Shown here: positions 21,957-31,839 of the stretch, one piece after another
Layout: each line of letters starts with the position of its first letter
Position numbering within the stretch: the first letter of the stretch is position 1
DNA from: Phragmites australis
Taxonomy: Eukaryota; Streptophyta; Magnoliopsida; Poales; Poaceae
Length of the DNA stretch: 64,000 bases
NCBI RefSeq assembly: GCF_958298935.1
Contig: NC_084944.1
Span: forward strand, 18,321,679-18,385,678
Direction of reading: 5' to 3'
The notes under the pieces: model-generated
Databases searched by the model: none
Seen by the model: the letters and a program-made list of their open reading frames with translations, nothing else
Told to the model about the DNA's origin: nothing
Program-made: the position numbers and the translations under genes

Positions 21957-24345
21957 GCAATGTTCCATGAATTGCACTCTGGAAATTTACCTCTACATAG
22001 CCTAAACTTTGGGGAAATTAATCACATACCAAAATTAAAAGATACTTGTAGAATACAGCAATATGGACCCATATGTCTACTGAACGTAAGCTTCAAAATC
22101 TTCACAAAGGTATCCACTAATCGTGTAAACATTTCCACTAACAAAATAATTGGACCAACACAAATTGCGTTCATGCAAGGCCATAACATCCTAGAAGGAG
22201 TGGTATTCTTCATGAGACTATGCACGAACTCCATAGAAAAAAGATGACAGGGTTCCTCTTAAAATAGATTTTTAGAAGGCATACAACAAAGTGAAGTGGC
22301 TATTTTTGCTACATACCCTATGTATAAAAGGTTTCTCATCGAAATGGTGCTCATGGGTAGAAACTTTTATTACTGAGGGAAGTGTAACAGTTAAGGTCAG
22401 CGAAGAAAACGGTCAGTATTTCCAAACAAAAAAGGTTTATGACAAGGAGACCCACTCTCTCTGATTTTGTTTAATATTGTTGCACACATGTTAGCAGTCT
22501 TAATCGAGAGAGCCAAAAGTACCTGGCAAATTGTAGATGGTGTGCCCCATCAGGTAGATAATGGGCTTTCAATCCTTCAATATGCCAATGACGCAATCCT
22601 TTTTATGGACCATGACCTCGAAAAAGTGAAAAACGTAAAACTTATGCTATGCACCTTTCAACAATTATCTAGCCTAAAAATAAACTTTTACAAAAGCGAA
22701 TTGTTCTTATTTGGTGAGCCAAAGGATCATGCTGAGCAATACATGTATATCTTTAGATGTGCTAAGGGTGAGCTAGCCATTCGCTATCTAGGGATCATGA
22801 TACATTATCGTAAGTTAAGAAATATAGACTAGAAAGTAGTAGAAGAACTTTTTGAAAAAAAAGACTAAGTAGCTAGAAGGGCAAATACTTAACATCAGGG
22901 GTAGAATCGTCCTTCTTAACTTAGTTCTAAGCAGTCTTCACGCATACATGTTATCCTTTTTCTTAATTCCAAGAGAGGTTCTAAAAAGACTTGACTATTT
23001 TTGATCCAGGTTTTAATGGCAAAGTGATAGTCATAAAAAAAAACTGGTTGACTAAATGAAAAATCTTGTGACAACCCAAAGAACAAGGGGGTTTAGGGAT
23101 TCTGAACCTGGACATCCAAAGCACTGCTCTCCTCTGCAAATGGTTGTACAAACTACTCACTGAAGGGGGGAGGATGGTAAGACCTCCTTCGAAACAAATA
23201 TCTAGGATCTAAGCTACTTATTCAAGTGCAGGGAAAACCAGGTAATTCATACTTTTGGTCTGGCTTAATGAAAGTAAAGCATACCCTGTTTCCGTATGGC
23301 TCCTTTCATATTAAAGATGGGTTAGAAATTACATTTTGGGAAGATAGTTGGTTGGGTAATTAATCGTTAAGAGACCAATACCAAGAACTATATAACATAG
23401 TTCAAAACAAATAAGATATGGTGGCTACCGTTTTATGGGCTTTCCCACCAAGAATCACCTTAAGAAGGGACCTAATTGGCACAAAACAAATTTTATGGAA
23501 TAATCTCCTTTCTCGTGTTACAAACATTAACTTGACCAAGTAACGAGATGAATTTTGATGGAAGTCAAACCAATCAGGAAGATTCTCTATCAACTTACTC
23601 TATAGAGCCTTCATTCATAGCAATCAACCTATCAAGTACAAATATATGTGGAAACTAAGACTTCCATTATTAAGATCTTCCTTTGGTACTTATGTAAAGG
23701 TGTGCTACTAACAAAGGATAACCTAACTAAAAGACAATGGCAGAGCAATCAGAAGTGCTGCTTTTGTTACAAACCAAAGATGATTAAGCAACTCTTTTTT
23801 AGTGTCGCTTCGCTCGTTCCGCATGGTTTATAGTCCAGTTTGTAACAAATCTTTACCAGTCATGAAGTGTACCAAACATGTTTGGAACTTGGCTGTGTGG
23901 TCTTAGTAAAAATTTGAAAGCTAATATCCTGATGGCAACGGCCTCTTTTTGTTGGTCGCTATGGTTATATAGGAATAACATTATCTTTAATAAAAGAAAA
24001 CATAACCCTCCTTTGCAAGTTATTTTTACGTGTACATATTTACTCCGTATGTGGTCGGTGATGCAACGATAGGAGCATCATCAGTTTATTACATTTGGAT
24101 ATGCACACTTAGAGTGAGCGGCCAGGGAGCTCTTTACCCGGTTTAGATGGTGCTCCAATCTTCGCATTGAAGCTCCACCACCATATTCGACTCAATGAAA
24201 ACATGTTTCTTTTGTTTTAGCTTTGTTCCTGTTTTCTTTGTTCGTTTTGTTTGACTGTGTGCATTCTTATGCAGAAACCAAAAGTGAATTATTATGCATT
24301 GTATCATCTTATATGACTATGAGAGTTAATAAAGCTTAAAAAAGA
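21957..24345 (+). pseudogene. LINE (L1-type) reverse transcriptase and 3' part, decayed
   Basis: Continuation of 2405-2556. The RT palm follows from 21960, with PICLLNVSFKIFTK and a GPTQIAFMQGHNILEGV motif. The catalytic box reads YAND at 22581-22592 (family YADD), a change in an active-site Asp. Downstream, 23640-23830 matches the zinc-binding zf-RVT region (IFLWYLCKGVLLTKDNL and CCFCYKPK), and 23878-24072 the C-terminal tail (WSLWLYRNNIIFNKRK). Frameshifts and stops abound. The 3' end with 'gttaataaagcttaaaaaag' (24330-24348) looks like the LINE polyadenylation end. Confidence 0.8.
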
Positions 24346-24919
24346 AGCACTTTGTATTTACACAAGAAAATATTTAGTCGCGTTGCATGTCATGCAGCGA
24401 GGAGTAACTGCAGCTACCAGCTTACAGAAGATGCGACAAGCATACATGGCAAGGATTAAATCAATCGGCTGCAATGGGTGATTTTTTTAGCAGAATCTTA
24501 AACTATCTATGGTCAGGTCGATTTGGTTATTCTAGTTTGAGTTGGTATACTTAAAGTAAATTAGGAGTTAGCAAAGTTACCACATTATTTTTATATATCT
24601 TGTTAGCTGTTAGTTGAATCCTTTTGTTGGATCGATTTACGTGGTTAAGTTCTTTTTTTTTCTGGTTATGGATTATAGCCCCAAAAACAAAAGCAAAAGC
24701 AAAAATAAACGGTCACAATATAAAACTTGATTATCACATTTTACAAGATAATTTGTGCTACAAAATCTGACAATCTATAATTTGATGAGAAGAAGTCTCC
24801 ATAGGTTCTACAAATTAGACTGAATTTTCTCAATCTAAAACTAAAACAAGCATGTCATAAGTCCAGCTAGTTAGCTACAATCGATGGTTCGGTCTTGTGT
24901 TTGAGCTTGACTGAGGCTC
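24346..24919. other. No gene recognised
   Basis: AT-rich sequence with no frame or family I recognise, between the LINE end and the fold-back repeat. Confidence 0.3.
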
Positions 24920-24930
24920 CGTTTAGATAG

Positions 24931-25122
24931 GTTGTGGCTTTAGAGCTTCTAACTAGCTGAGAAAGCGGTTGTGACTGTTGAATTTTAATTGTTGGTTTTT
25001 ACAATAAACTTTTAACTTCTCAGCACACTAAAAGCGAGAAAAGCTCCTCTTCTAATTCATTTCAACCACAACCGCTTCCCCAGCCAACTAAAAATCATCA
25101 GAAACTAAGACCTAAAGCTAGA
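24931..25122. mobile_element. Fold-back MITE candidate
   Basis: Two arms can pair: GCTGAGAAAGCGGTTGTG (about 24956) and the reverse complement of 25069-25086 agree at 16 of 18 bases, with weaker pairing outside. The segment is bordered by cgtttagatag (24920-24930) and cgtttaaatag (25123-25133), which could be an imperfect target-site duplication. About 190 bp and non-coding. The superfamily cannot be assigned. Confidence 0.45.
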
Positions 25123-25133
25123 CGTTTAAATAG

Positions 25134-26015
25134 TTTCTTGCTTTTGCAAGAAAAAGACAGAAAAAAACCTATCTTTGGGTGAGTTGAGTCAGAGTCAGCC
25201 GGCCTGCGAGCCATAATACCTGGGTGCCGTTCGGTGTATACAGTAGAGTTCTTTTGCGTGAGTTTTTGGCAAGGGAGTTCCTCCTCAGAACCCTAGATGA
25301 TGATCCCATCTAATATCCTGAATTGAGTTCTTGCTGCCGATCCAATTGGAGATTGTGTTCGTGTTTGATCAAAGGAGTTGATCCTTGGGTGCGCATTGGA
25401 TTCCTGCTGGCTCCCCCCTCCCCACCCACTCTGATCGTGGTGCTTCTCGTGCTACGGGAGGAAGAGTTTCTAGCTTGCGTGTGCTTCCTCAAGTGCAAGC
25501 TGATCTCCCATCTATTTGCCAGCTGCAGTTTTCTCGTTGGTAACAATTCAAACCGTGCTGTTTGCCTGGCCGTGAAACAATCTTGTTTTGCCTCTGATTG
25601 CTGCTGCTATATATTTGTTATATTTGCTGTTTGGCCGAAGGAACCTACCAAGCTGCTATCAGAATTTCGGAGCTAGTATATTCTTGATTCGCTTATATTC
25701 AGAGTATCTCCTATTACTGCTTGCTGTTCACCAGCCGATAATAGAGCTCATTGTGGAATTAAGAGGGAAAGATAATTTCTGCTGATTATTTGCTAGATTC
25801 AAATTTCGGAGAGGACATTGATACTTGTTAGCAGTCTATGTACCGTGAAAGAGAGGGAAAGCTGATGCATCGACATCCGGTGCTCATCACCAATAAGTTG
25901 GATCCTGCAACATTTGAAAAGATCGATAGGGAGCACTGAATGGGAGACTAAATATCAAAGGTCACGATCGGGACTTGTTATTAAATACAGGAGCATCATT
26001 TCACTATGGAGAAAC
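25134..26015. other. Unassigned leader-like sequence, interrupted by a solo LTR
   Basis: The stretch resembles an untranslated leader (scattered T-rich tracts, short open frames) but contains no recognisable domain. It is interrupted at 26016 by the copia solo LTR; the sequence on both sides joins cleanly at gaaac. It could be a host gene fragment or another retroelement leader. Confidence 0.25.
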
Positions 26016-26856
26016 TGTTGGTAATATGCGCAAAAATCTAATTCCAGATTTTATACAAAGGCATATTTCACGATCTAAAACATTTGAACATACTTCTAAC
26101 CCTAGCAGCAAGCAAAAGTACCAAAAATCCATCAGTTTCATCAAGAACTCACAGTCGGGTTGATGAAGGGATAAAGTTGACGATGTGTCGATTTGCTGCC
26201 ATGCAGATCGAAGATGAAGCAGTGCAGAGCGGTCGCGCAGGTGCGCTACCTAGAAACCTTATTGCCGTCCCTCGTGCGGGCTTCACGACGGCAGAGGCTC
26301 GGAGATACCGCTCACCCTCCAACCTTGTGCATGGCAAGGAGAAGGGCCGGCGAGATCCGGCAGCACAGCACTCAGGACAGTGATCTGGATGGGTGGAGAA
26401 GAAAATGTGGAGCAGAGAGATCTATATCAAAAAGCCTGGACGTCTCCAGGATTTAAAGGGAAATGGCTGCCCTCTTGGAGCCGTTTTCTCTCATAAAATT
26501 TCCACAATTGCAGCCTCCATAACTGACCAATAACCCTCAGAGTTAAGGCATTGATCGCGATTAAAACAGCTGATTATGGTATTGATCACAATTAAAAAGG
26601 GAGAGCAGCAAAAGGGCTTGCAATTTTGTGCTGTCACGCGGATACGCGGATATTCACGCGAAAAATACGCGAATACGCGCGCGCGTGCGTGTGAATATAG
26701 CAAAGTATACTCTCTCTTTCTCATCTTCTCTATTTCAAAGAGGCCAGAGAACTCAAGTATTTAAGTTGGTCTACATCCCCTTACCTGGTAATACGGGACT
26801 AAACCTTCTTGCTTTGCATTCTCATGAATGGGCTTTAAATGGGCCACATTCCAACA
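26016..26856. mobile_element. Ty1/copia-type solo LTR
   Basis: It begins TGTTGG and ends CCAACA, the usual inverted termini of many plant copia LTRs, and is flanked by identical 5 bp repeats gaaac (26011-26015 and 26857-26861). Length 841 bp. No internal region follows on either side, so it is a solo LTR left by recombination between two LTRs. Near its right part (26635-26692) it holds five ACGCG motifs. Strand cannot be decided because the termini are symmetric. Confidence 0.8.
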
Positions 26857-27179
26857 GAAACAAGATCTGTTCAAATTTTAGCTAGGGTAGTTAGTCCGTC
26901 ATGGCTTCTTTAATATGGTAGCGAATATTTGCCAAAGCAGAGTTGCTCAAGTAGTCTTTAGAGAAAAGCTCGGTCTGTTTCTCCGGTAAGCCAATCGTCA
27001 ATTTCTTTCGTTTGAGCCATCTTAGGACCTTAAGAAAGTAACCAGCCACCTCTTGTAGCACCACGGCCACGAGGTCTGCCGTCGAGAAGCTTCTTAAGCT
27101 GCCGCTGTTCGCCGTCAAGCCGCTGCTCCAGAGCTTCCTCGACGAGTAGACCTAGCTACTAGGTGAGAATCATTGAGTA
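26857..27179. other. Unassigned, possible exon remnant
   Basis: A short plus-strand frame ending at 27150 (VEKLLKLPLFAVKPLLQSFLDE) and an overlapping minus-strand frame (26891-27118) are both open. Neither matches a family I know. It lies between a solo LTR and the Pack-MULE-like element. Confidence 0.25.
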
Positions 27180-27188
27180 CCCAAGAGT

Positions 27189-28091
27189 TAAGTGTCACTG
27201 ATACTTGGTGGAGGCCGACATACCCATATCTGATATGGTGGGATACGTCGGTACAGCGCGATACGGGTATCGAAGAGTATTGAAAAATTACGATATGAAA
27301 AAAAAAATTTGTGATACTTTCATAGATACTTGTCGATTACTTCTTCCGATACTTGCGGCAAGGTACTTGAGGACGGCATAGAGGTAGATGGGTGCCCCGC
27401 CGCTGATGCACTCGGCGTACTTGCCGGTCTTAAGGTAGCACGCGATGCGGATCGTGGGACCAGTTCGCCGCTGGGACACTGCCAGGACACCGCCAAGACA
27501 AAGTCATGTTGCCTCTTGTCATCACCCGCCGAGAGAGGATAGAGCGCCAAGCCGTCGGGACGTCGCTGAGACAAATCCATCAGGACGAAGCTACTGTTGC
27601 CTCTTGCTGTCGCCCGCCAAGAGAGGAGGATAGCTTGCTTTCCATAGGATGCTCCACTACTGTAGAGAGAGAGCTGCTATGGGAGGGAGAGAGAGCTCTT
27701 ATGGGAGAGAGAGAACTGCTACGGGAGAGGACTTGCATGGGAGAGAAGAGAGAGCTGCTATGTGTGGTGGAAGGAGAGGAGTAGATAAGGTTCTAAGTGG
27801 GCTCGTAGAGATGCTAATGGGCGACTCAATGTATTTTATCATCGGTCCATTATCATCTCTCTATAGCATGATTCATAAAAAATATATACATCTGGACCAT
27901 CGAGTGGGCTGGAGAAAATATGTATCTATATTTTATTTTTTTTGATAGATACATGTACTAGCTAGCAAAAATTAAATATATATTTATATATACCTGTTGT
28001 ATCAAGATATCCTTGTTTTTGGATGATCGCCGTATCGCCTTGTCATCATACCTGTATCCGTATTGGCATATCGTGTATCGGTGAAACTTAT
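27189..28091. mobile_element. Pack-MULE-like element carrying a histone H2A fragment
   Basis: A 9 bp direct repeat cccaagagt (27180-27188 and 28092-28100) flanks 903 bp. The termini are inverted: aagtgtcactgatac at the left and the reverse complement of the right end, aagtttcaccgatac, agree at 13 of 15 bases. A 9 bp duplication is the signature of Mutator-like elements. GATAC-type motifs cluster near both ends. The interior lacks transposase but has a piece of a host histone gene and a GA-rich tract (27661-27780). Confidence 0.65.
27351..27461 (-). pseudogene. Histone H2A gene fragment
   Basis: The minus-strand translation reads [19 protein letters not shown] followed by a [16 protein letters not shown] segment. 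This matches the histone-fold part of H2A, where the family has PVGRIARYLKKGRYAxR and GAPVYLAAVLEYLAAE. Only about 37 residues remain. The N-terminal tail, the C-terminal half and the docking domain are absent, and sequence on both sides is unrelated. It was most likely captured by the surrounding element and is not a working histone gene. Confidence 0.7.
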
Positions 28092-28208
28092 CCCAAGAGT
28101 ATGATGTGTAGGATACATTCTTTGTTTAAGCAATCTAGCACCACAAGCATGTACAACAGCCCCCGAACCTGATAGTGTACTTGGCCACAGTTCGCCACCA
28201 GCCCCCGA

Positions 28209-28554
28209 GCATTTAGTCGAACACCATGAGTGCATGCTCTGTACACCACCGCCGCCCGCTTCCTCGTCGGATTACCTCCGCTCCGGTGAGCTCCCTTGCC
28301 CATTCTCAGTATCCTTGGACTCACCGCTTCGCGTTCTAACCTGTCCTCCTATTTTTTTCACATGAGCCTAGAGCCGGAACGTCTTGCCGCGACGCCGCTC
28401 GGCCTAAATGTCGCCGTCAAGTTTGTTTCACGCGGGGACGCCCAGAGCGCCCGGCTGGTGGTCTCGAGATTTTCTTTTTCTTTTTCCCTAGTGGATCGAA
28501 CGGTCGAGGCTTGATGGGACCTCGATTCGAGGGCTCGGAATATTGTAGCTAACT
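28209..28554. repeat. 346 bp duplicated unit, copy 1
   Basis: Collinear with 29516-29861 at high identity, starting 'gcattt.rtcgaacacc' and ending 'attgtagctaact'. No coding domain recognised. Between the two copies lie a truncated copia LTR and a tandem repeat. Confidence 0.7.
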
Positions 28555-28562
28555 TAATCAAA

Positions 28563-29260
28563 ATATCTCTTTATTATAGTACACTTCTATCTACCACCGA
28601 AAGTATTTTGGCACATTTTCTTCTTCATTCATCAGACGGTCGTGGCGCCTTCACGACTTAGCTTCATCTTGACGCAAGCTTCGCGATGGTGTCACGTACT
28701 CCTCCAGTCCTCCCACGATTTTGAGGCCAAACCGCGAAACCGTCTACACGCTACTCAAAGCATGACTCGCCGTCTTGCTTTCACCTTAAGCAAGCATTTC
28801 AATATCAACGTGTGTACCCCATCATGCGATCCTGACCGTCGGCAAGTCTCTCCCGCTCCCGATCTCTCGGGCAGCCTCGTCACTTGCACCAGCATCCCCT
28901 TCGCTTGACTTTGTCAACATGCCGTCTCCATCTGCCTTCCATACTTTGCTTGACCTCCACGTATTTAGCCAAAATCATCCTTGACTCTGTCTAGCCTCTT
29001 TGATCATCCAACACCAAGCACTCTGCTTGGCCTCGATCATCTCACCGTCGATCATCAAGTTGTATCCATCACCTACACACTATGAGACAAGCAAACACAT
29101 ATCTCTAACTCTAACTCCAAACAGTCTATAATCAATATGCACAAATAAAGTCCCAAATCAATTCAAATCACATCAAAGCTCATCAAAAACCGAAGATTAT
29201 CAAGCCAAATAAATACCAATATCAATCATTCATCAAGGCACATTTCAACTTGATTTCTCA
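28563..29260 (-). repeat. Truncated copia LTR (same family as 37773-39561)
   Basis: It aligns with 38505-39561 of the SIRE-like LTR, including the 'gacttagcttc.tct.gacgcaagcttcgcgat' stretch and the end 'catttcaacttgatttctca'. The first 700 bp of the LTR and the CCGGTG palindrome cluster are missing. No pol sequence adjoins it. Confidence 0.7.
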
Positions 29261-29427
29261 ACAAAGAAACAAGGACAAGCCGAGCTACTGTGCCGAGAGC
29301 ACCGACGCCAGGACAGTGCTTACCAACATCAATCATTCATCAAGGCACATTTCAACTTGATTTCTCAGCAAAGAAACAAGGACAAGCCGAGCTACTGTGC
29401 CGAGAGCACCGACGCCAGGACAGTGCT
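29214..29427. repeat. 107 bp tandem duplication
   Basis: 29214-29320 and 29321-29427 are near-identical (start 'taccaa.atcaatcattcat', end 'gccaggacagtgct'). The unit contains the last 47 bp of the copia LTR plus 60 bp of following sequence, so the duplication happened after the LTR was in place. Confidence 0.8.
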
Positions 29428-29515
29428 GCGTGTTCGTCGCTGCCTCTCCAACCTATGAAATGGAATCCCATGGTCCTCTCCCGGTTCGGCATGTCCTCTC
29501 CTTCTACCACGTCTA

Positions 29516-29861
29516 GCATTTCATCGAACACCATGAGTGCATGCTCTGTATGTCACAGCCACCCGCTTCCGCGTTGGACTACCTTCTATCCAATGAGCTC
29601 CTTTGCCTGTTCTCGGTATCCTTGGACTCACCGCTTCGTGTTCTAACCCGTCCTCCTGTTTGTTTCATGTGAGCCCAGAGCCGAAATGTCTTGCCGCGAC
29701 GCCGCTCAGCCTGAATGTCGCCATCAAATTTGTTTCACGCGGGGATGCCCAGAGCCCCTGACGGGTGGTCTCAAGATTTTTTTTCCTTTTCTCCTAGTGG
29801 ATCGGACGGTCGAGGCTTGATGGGACCTCGATCCGAGGGCTCGGAATATTGTAGCTAACTT
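29516..29861. repeat. 346 bp duplicated unit, copy 2
   Basis: Second copy of 28209-28554. A third, partial copy of about 90 bp (29911-30002) repeats only the last section ('ggtggtctc' to 'attgtagctaac'). Confidence 0.7.
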
Positions 29862-30002
29862 TAACCAATCAGGTGTGAGAGAACGGCACACAGTATAGAT
29901 ATGTAGAGATGTCGAGAGCCTTTGACAGGTGGTCTCGTAGTGGATCGAACGGCCGAGGCTCGATGGGACCTCGATCTAAGGGCTCGGAACATTGTAGCTA
30001 AC

Positions 30003-31051
30003 ATGATTTAGATATGTAGAGATAGGGAAGGTGTAGTACAACAGGAACGAAAAGCTAGGATTCTGAAAGAAGGCTCCCTTCGAACTTAGAAACTCAACGT
30101 GAATTCACGCAAACAGCTTAGTTCAACTGCTACAGAAAAATAGAATTGATCACATTTTTGCCCAAGTTTGCTTTCAGCCTACCTACAAGGGTAGGAAGAG
30201 CAGATATCTTGTTCTGTTGGCTCTTTCTAGTTGTTTTTTCTTGTAGCGGCAGCACCATGTGTTTTGACCACAGCTAGTATGATGAGCAATGCAGCTCACT
30301 TAGTTTGAGTTATTCCTCCTGATGATGAGGTAGCAGATTAATTGTTAACTGCGAGTTTTGGACTAAATCGATCTGCTTTCGCAATATGAGTTACAACCGC
30401 AGGCTGGTTTCTAAGTTGGATTATTCTGAAGAGAGGGGTAGGTGAGGTGCTTATACTTGTCAGTGGTTGTAATGCTACCAGTCTAATTTTGTCTTACAGT
30501 CAAATATGGTTATGCCTGGAGCAGCACAGAAGTAGCGGAACTGTTCAGAAGAGTGGATAAAGAATCATAACTTGAGAACCATATCACAGAAGTGATGATG
30601 TTGCCATTGACTGGATTCGCGGACTACTCCAAGCATATTTGTTTGAACGAAGAATGGCCTTCGTCATTATCCATGACTTTGAATCGTATACACAAATTGT
30701 AGCATGTAGAAAAGTACTGTTTTACAGACGATATTGAAAGGCACTAAAAAATAAACATAGCAAATTAATGAACATAGACTGAAACTGAACTCTCAGTTTA
30801 CTGTAATTAGACTGAACATTGAAAGAGCAAAAACTGGAAAATATTTTAGAAATCACGAGTATAGAATGTTATCTGTATTTGTTGAAAGGTTAGATGGAAA
30901 ACTGATAATATATCAAAATCTTGGGTCTATGATTATGAAAGAATGACAAGAGGCTGATAATAAGGACAAACATCAGAATCCTGCCAAATTCTTGAGGTAG
31001 CACTCGTGCAAACCCTTGCGCATTTAGTCCACAAATCTTTTGAACAAGGTT
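30003..31051. other. No gene recognised
   Basis: No domain, LTR boundary or RNA gene is recognisable. Short frames are random. The right end (31052-31059) is the 8 bp target site of the hAT element. Confidence 0.3.
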
Positions 31052-31530
31052 GTCCAAATTAAAGATGTTCAAATGGGTCGTGTAATATGGGCCGGTCCGA
31101 GGTACGATACTGTTGGTACAACCCAAGCACGGCCCGACCCAAACGTAGATGGGCCGGGCCGGCACGGCACGAAGCCTCGGGCCGTGCCTGGGTCGAGCGT
31201 GCGGCACGGCAGGCCGGCCCGGCCCGGCCCAGATATTTTGGGCCGGTACGGCATGGCCCGGGCACGCGGCGACCCAAGAGGCATGGCCGGGCCAGCACGG
31301 CACGGCACGGCCTAGTGCGCGGGGCACGGGCCAGCGGGCACAGCTGGGCCAACAGTAGCCATTGCAGGCCCGGTCAGCACGCTGGGGCACGACGGGCATG
31401 CGGGGGCACGCGGGTTAACGTCCCGGCCCGTTTAACTTGTTAATCCGATATTTTTGAATTTTATAGCCGTTTTGTGACCGTTTGAACTCCAAAAAATTCA
31501 AAAAAAATTGCAAATATCACCATTTTCACC

Positions 31531-31538
31531 TATAAATA
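31531..31538 (+). promoter_or_regulatory. TATA box of the hAT transposase gene
   Basis: TATAAATA lies about 300 bp before the likely ATG (31840). A 'ttttttag' just upstream of that ATG could be a splice acceptor for a leader intron. Confidence 0.5.
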
Positions 31539-31839
31539 GATGAGCACTCTGGCCTTCCATTCCACACCAGCAATACCATTTTCTCTCTTGTTTCCTCCTC
31601 TCATTCTTGTCTCAAAGTTCTTGAGAATTAGCGATAATTTGACAAAATTAGTTTGAATTGTTGCAAAAAAATTCGAGCAATTCCAAAACTGTCATCCTAC
31701 TGACCTGCTGTCTTGAAGTTGAAGAAATCTTGGTGATTTTTTTACATCGTTGTTCAGTCTTATTTTATTATTAGTTTTATTACTTGATTATTTCTAACTC
31801 TGAATATTTGTAATTTTTTAGTGTCATTCGACATTGATC

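Noticed and set aside
27351..27461. Functional histone H2A gene
   Set aside because: Only about 37 residues remain, with no N-terminal tail or C-terminal half, inside a small transposon-like unit.
27661..27780. Gene in the GA-rich tract
   Set aside because: Simple purine repeats that stay open in several frames; no domain.
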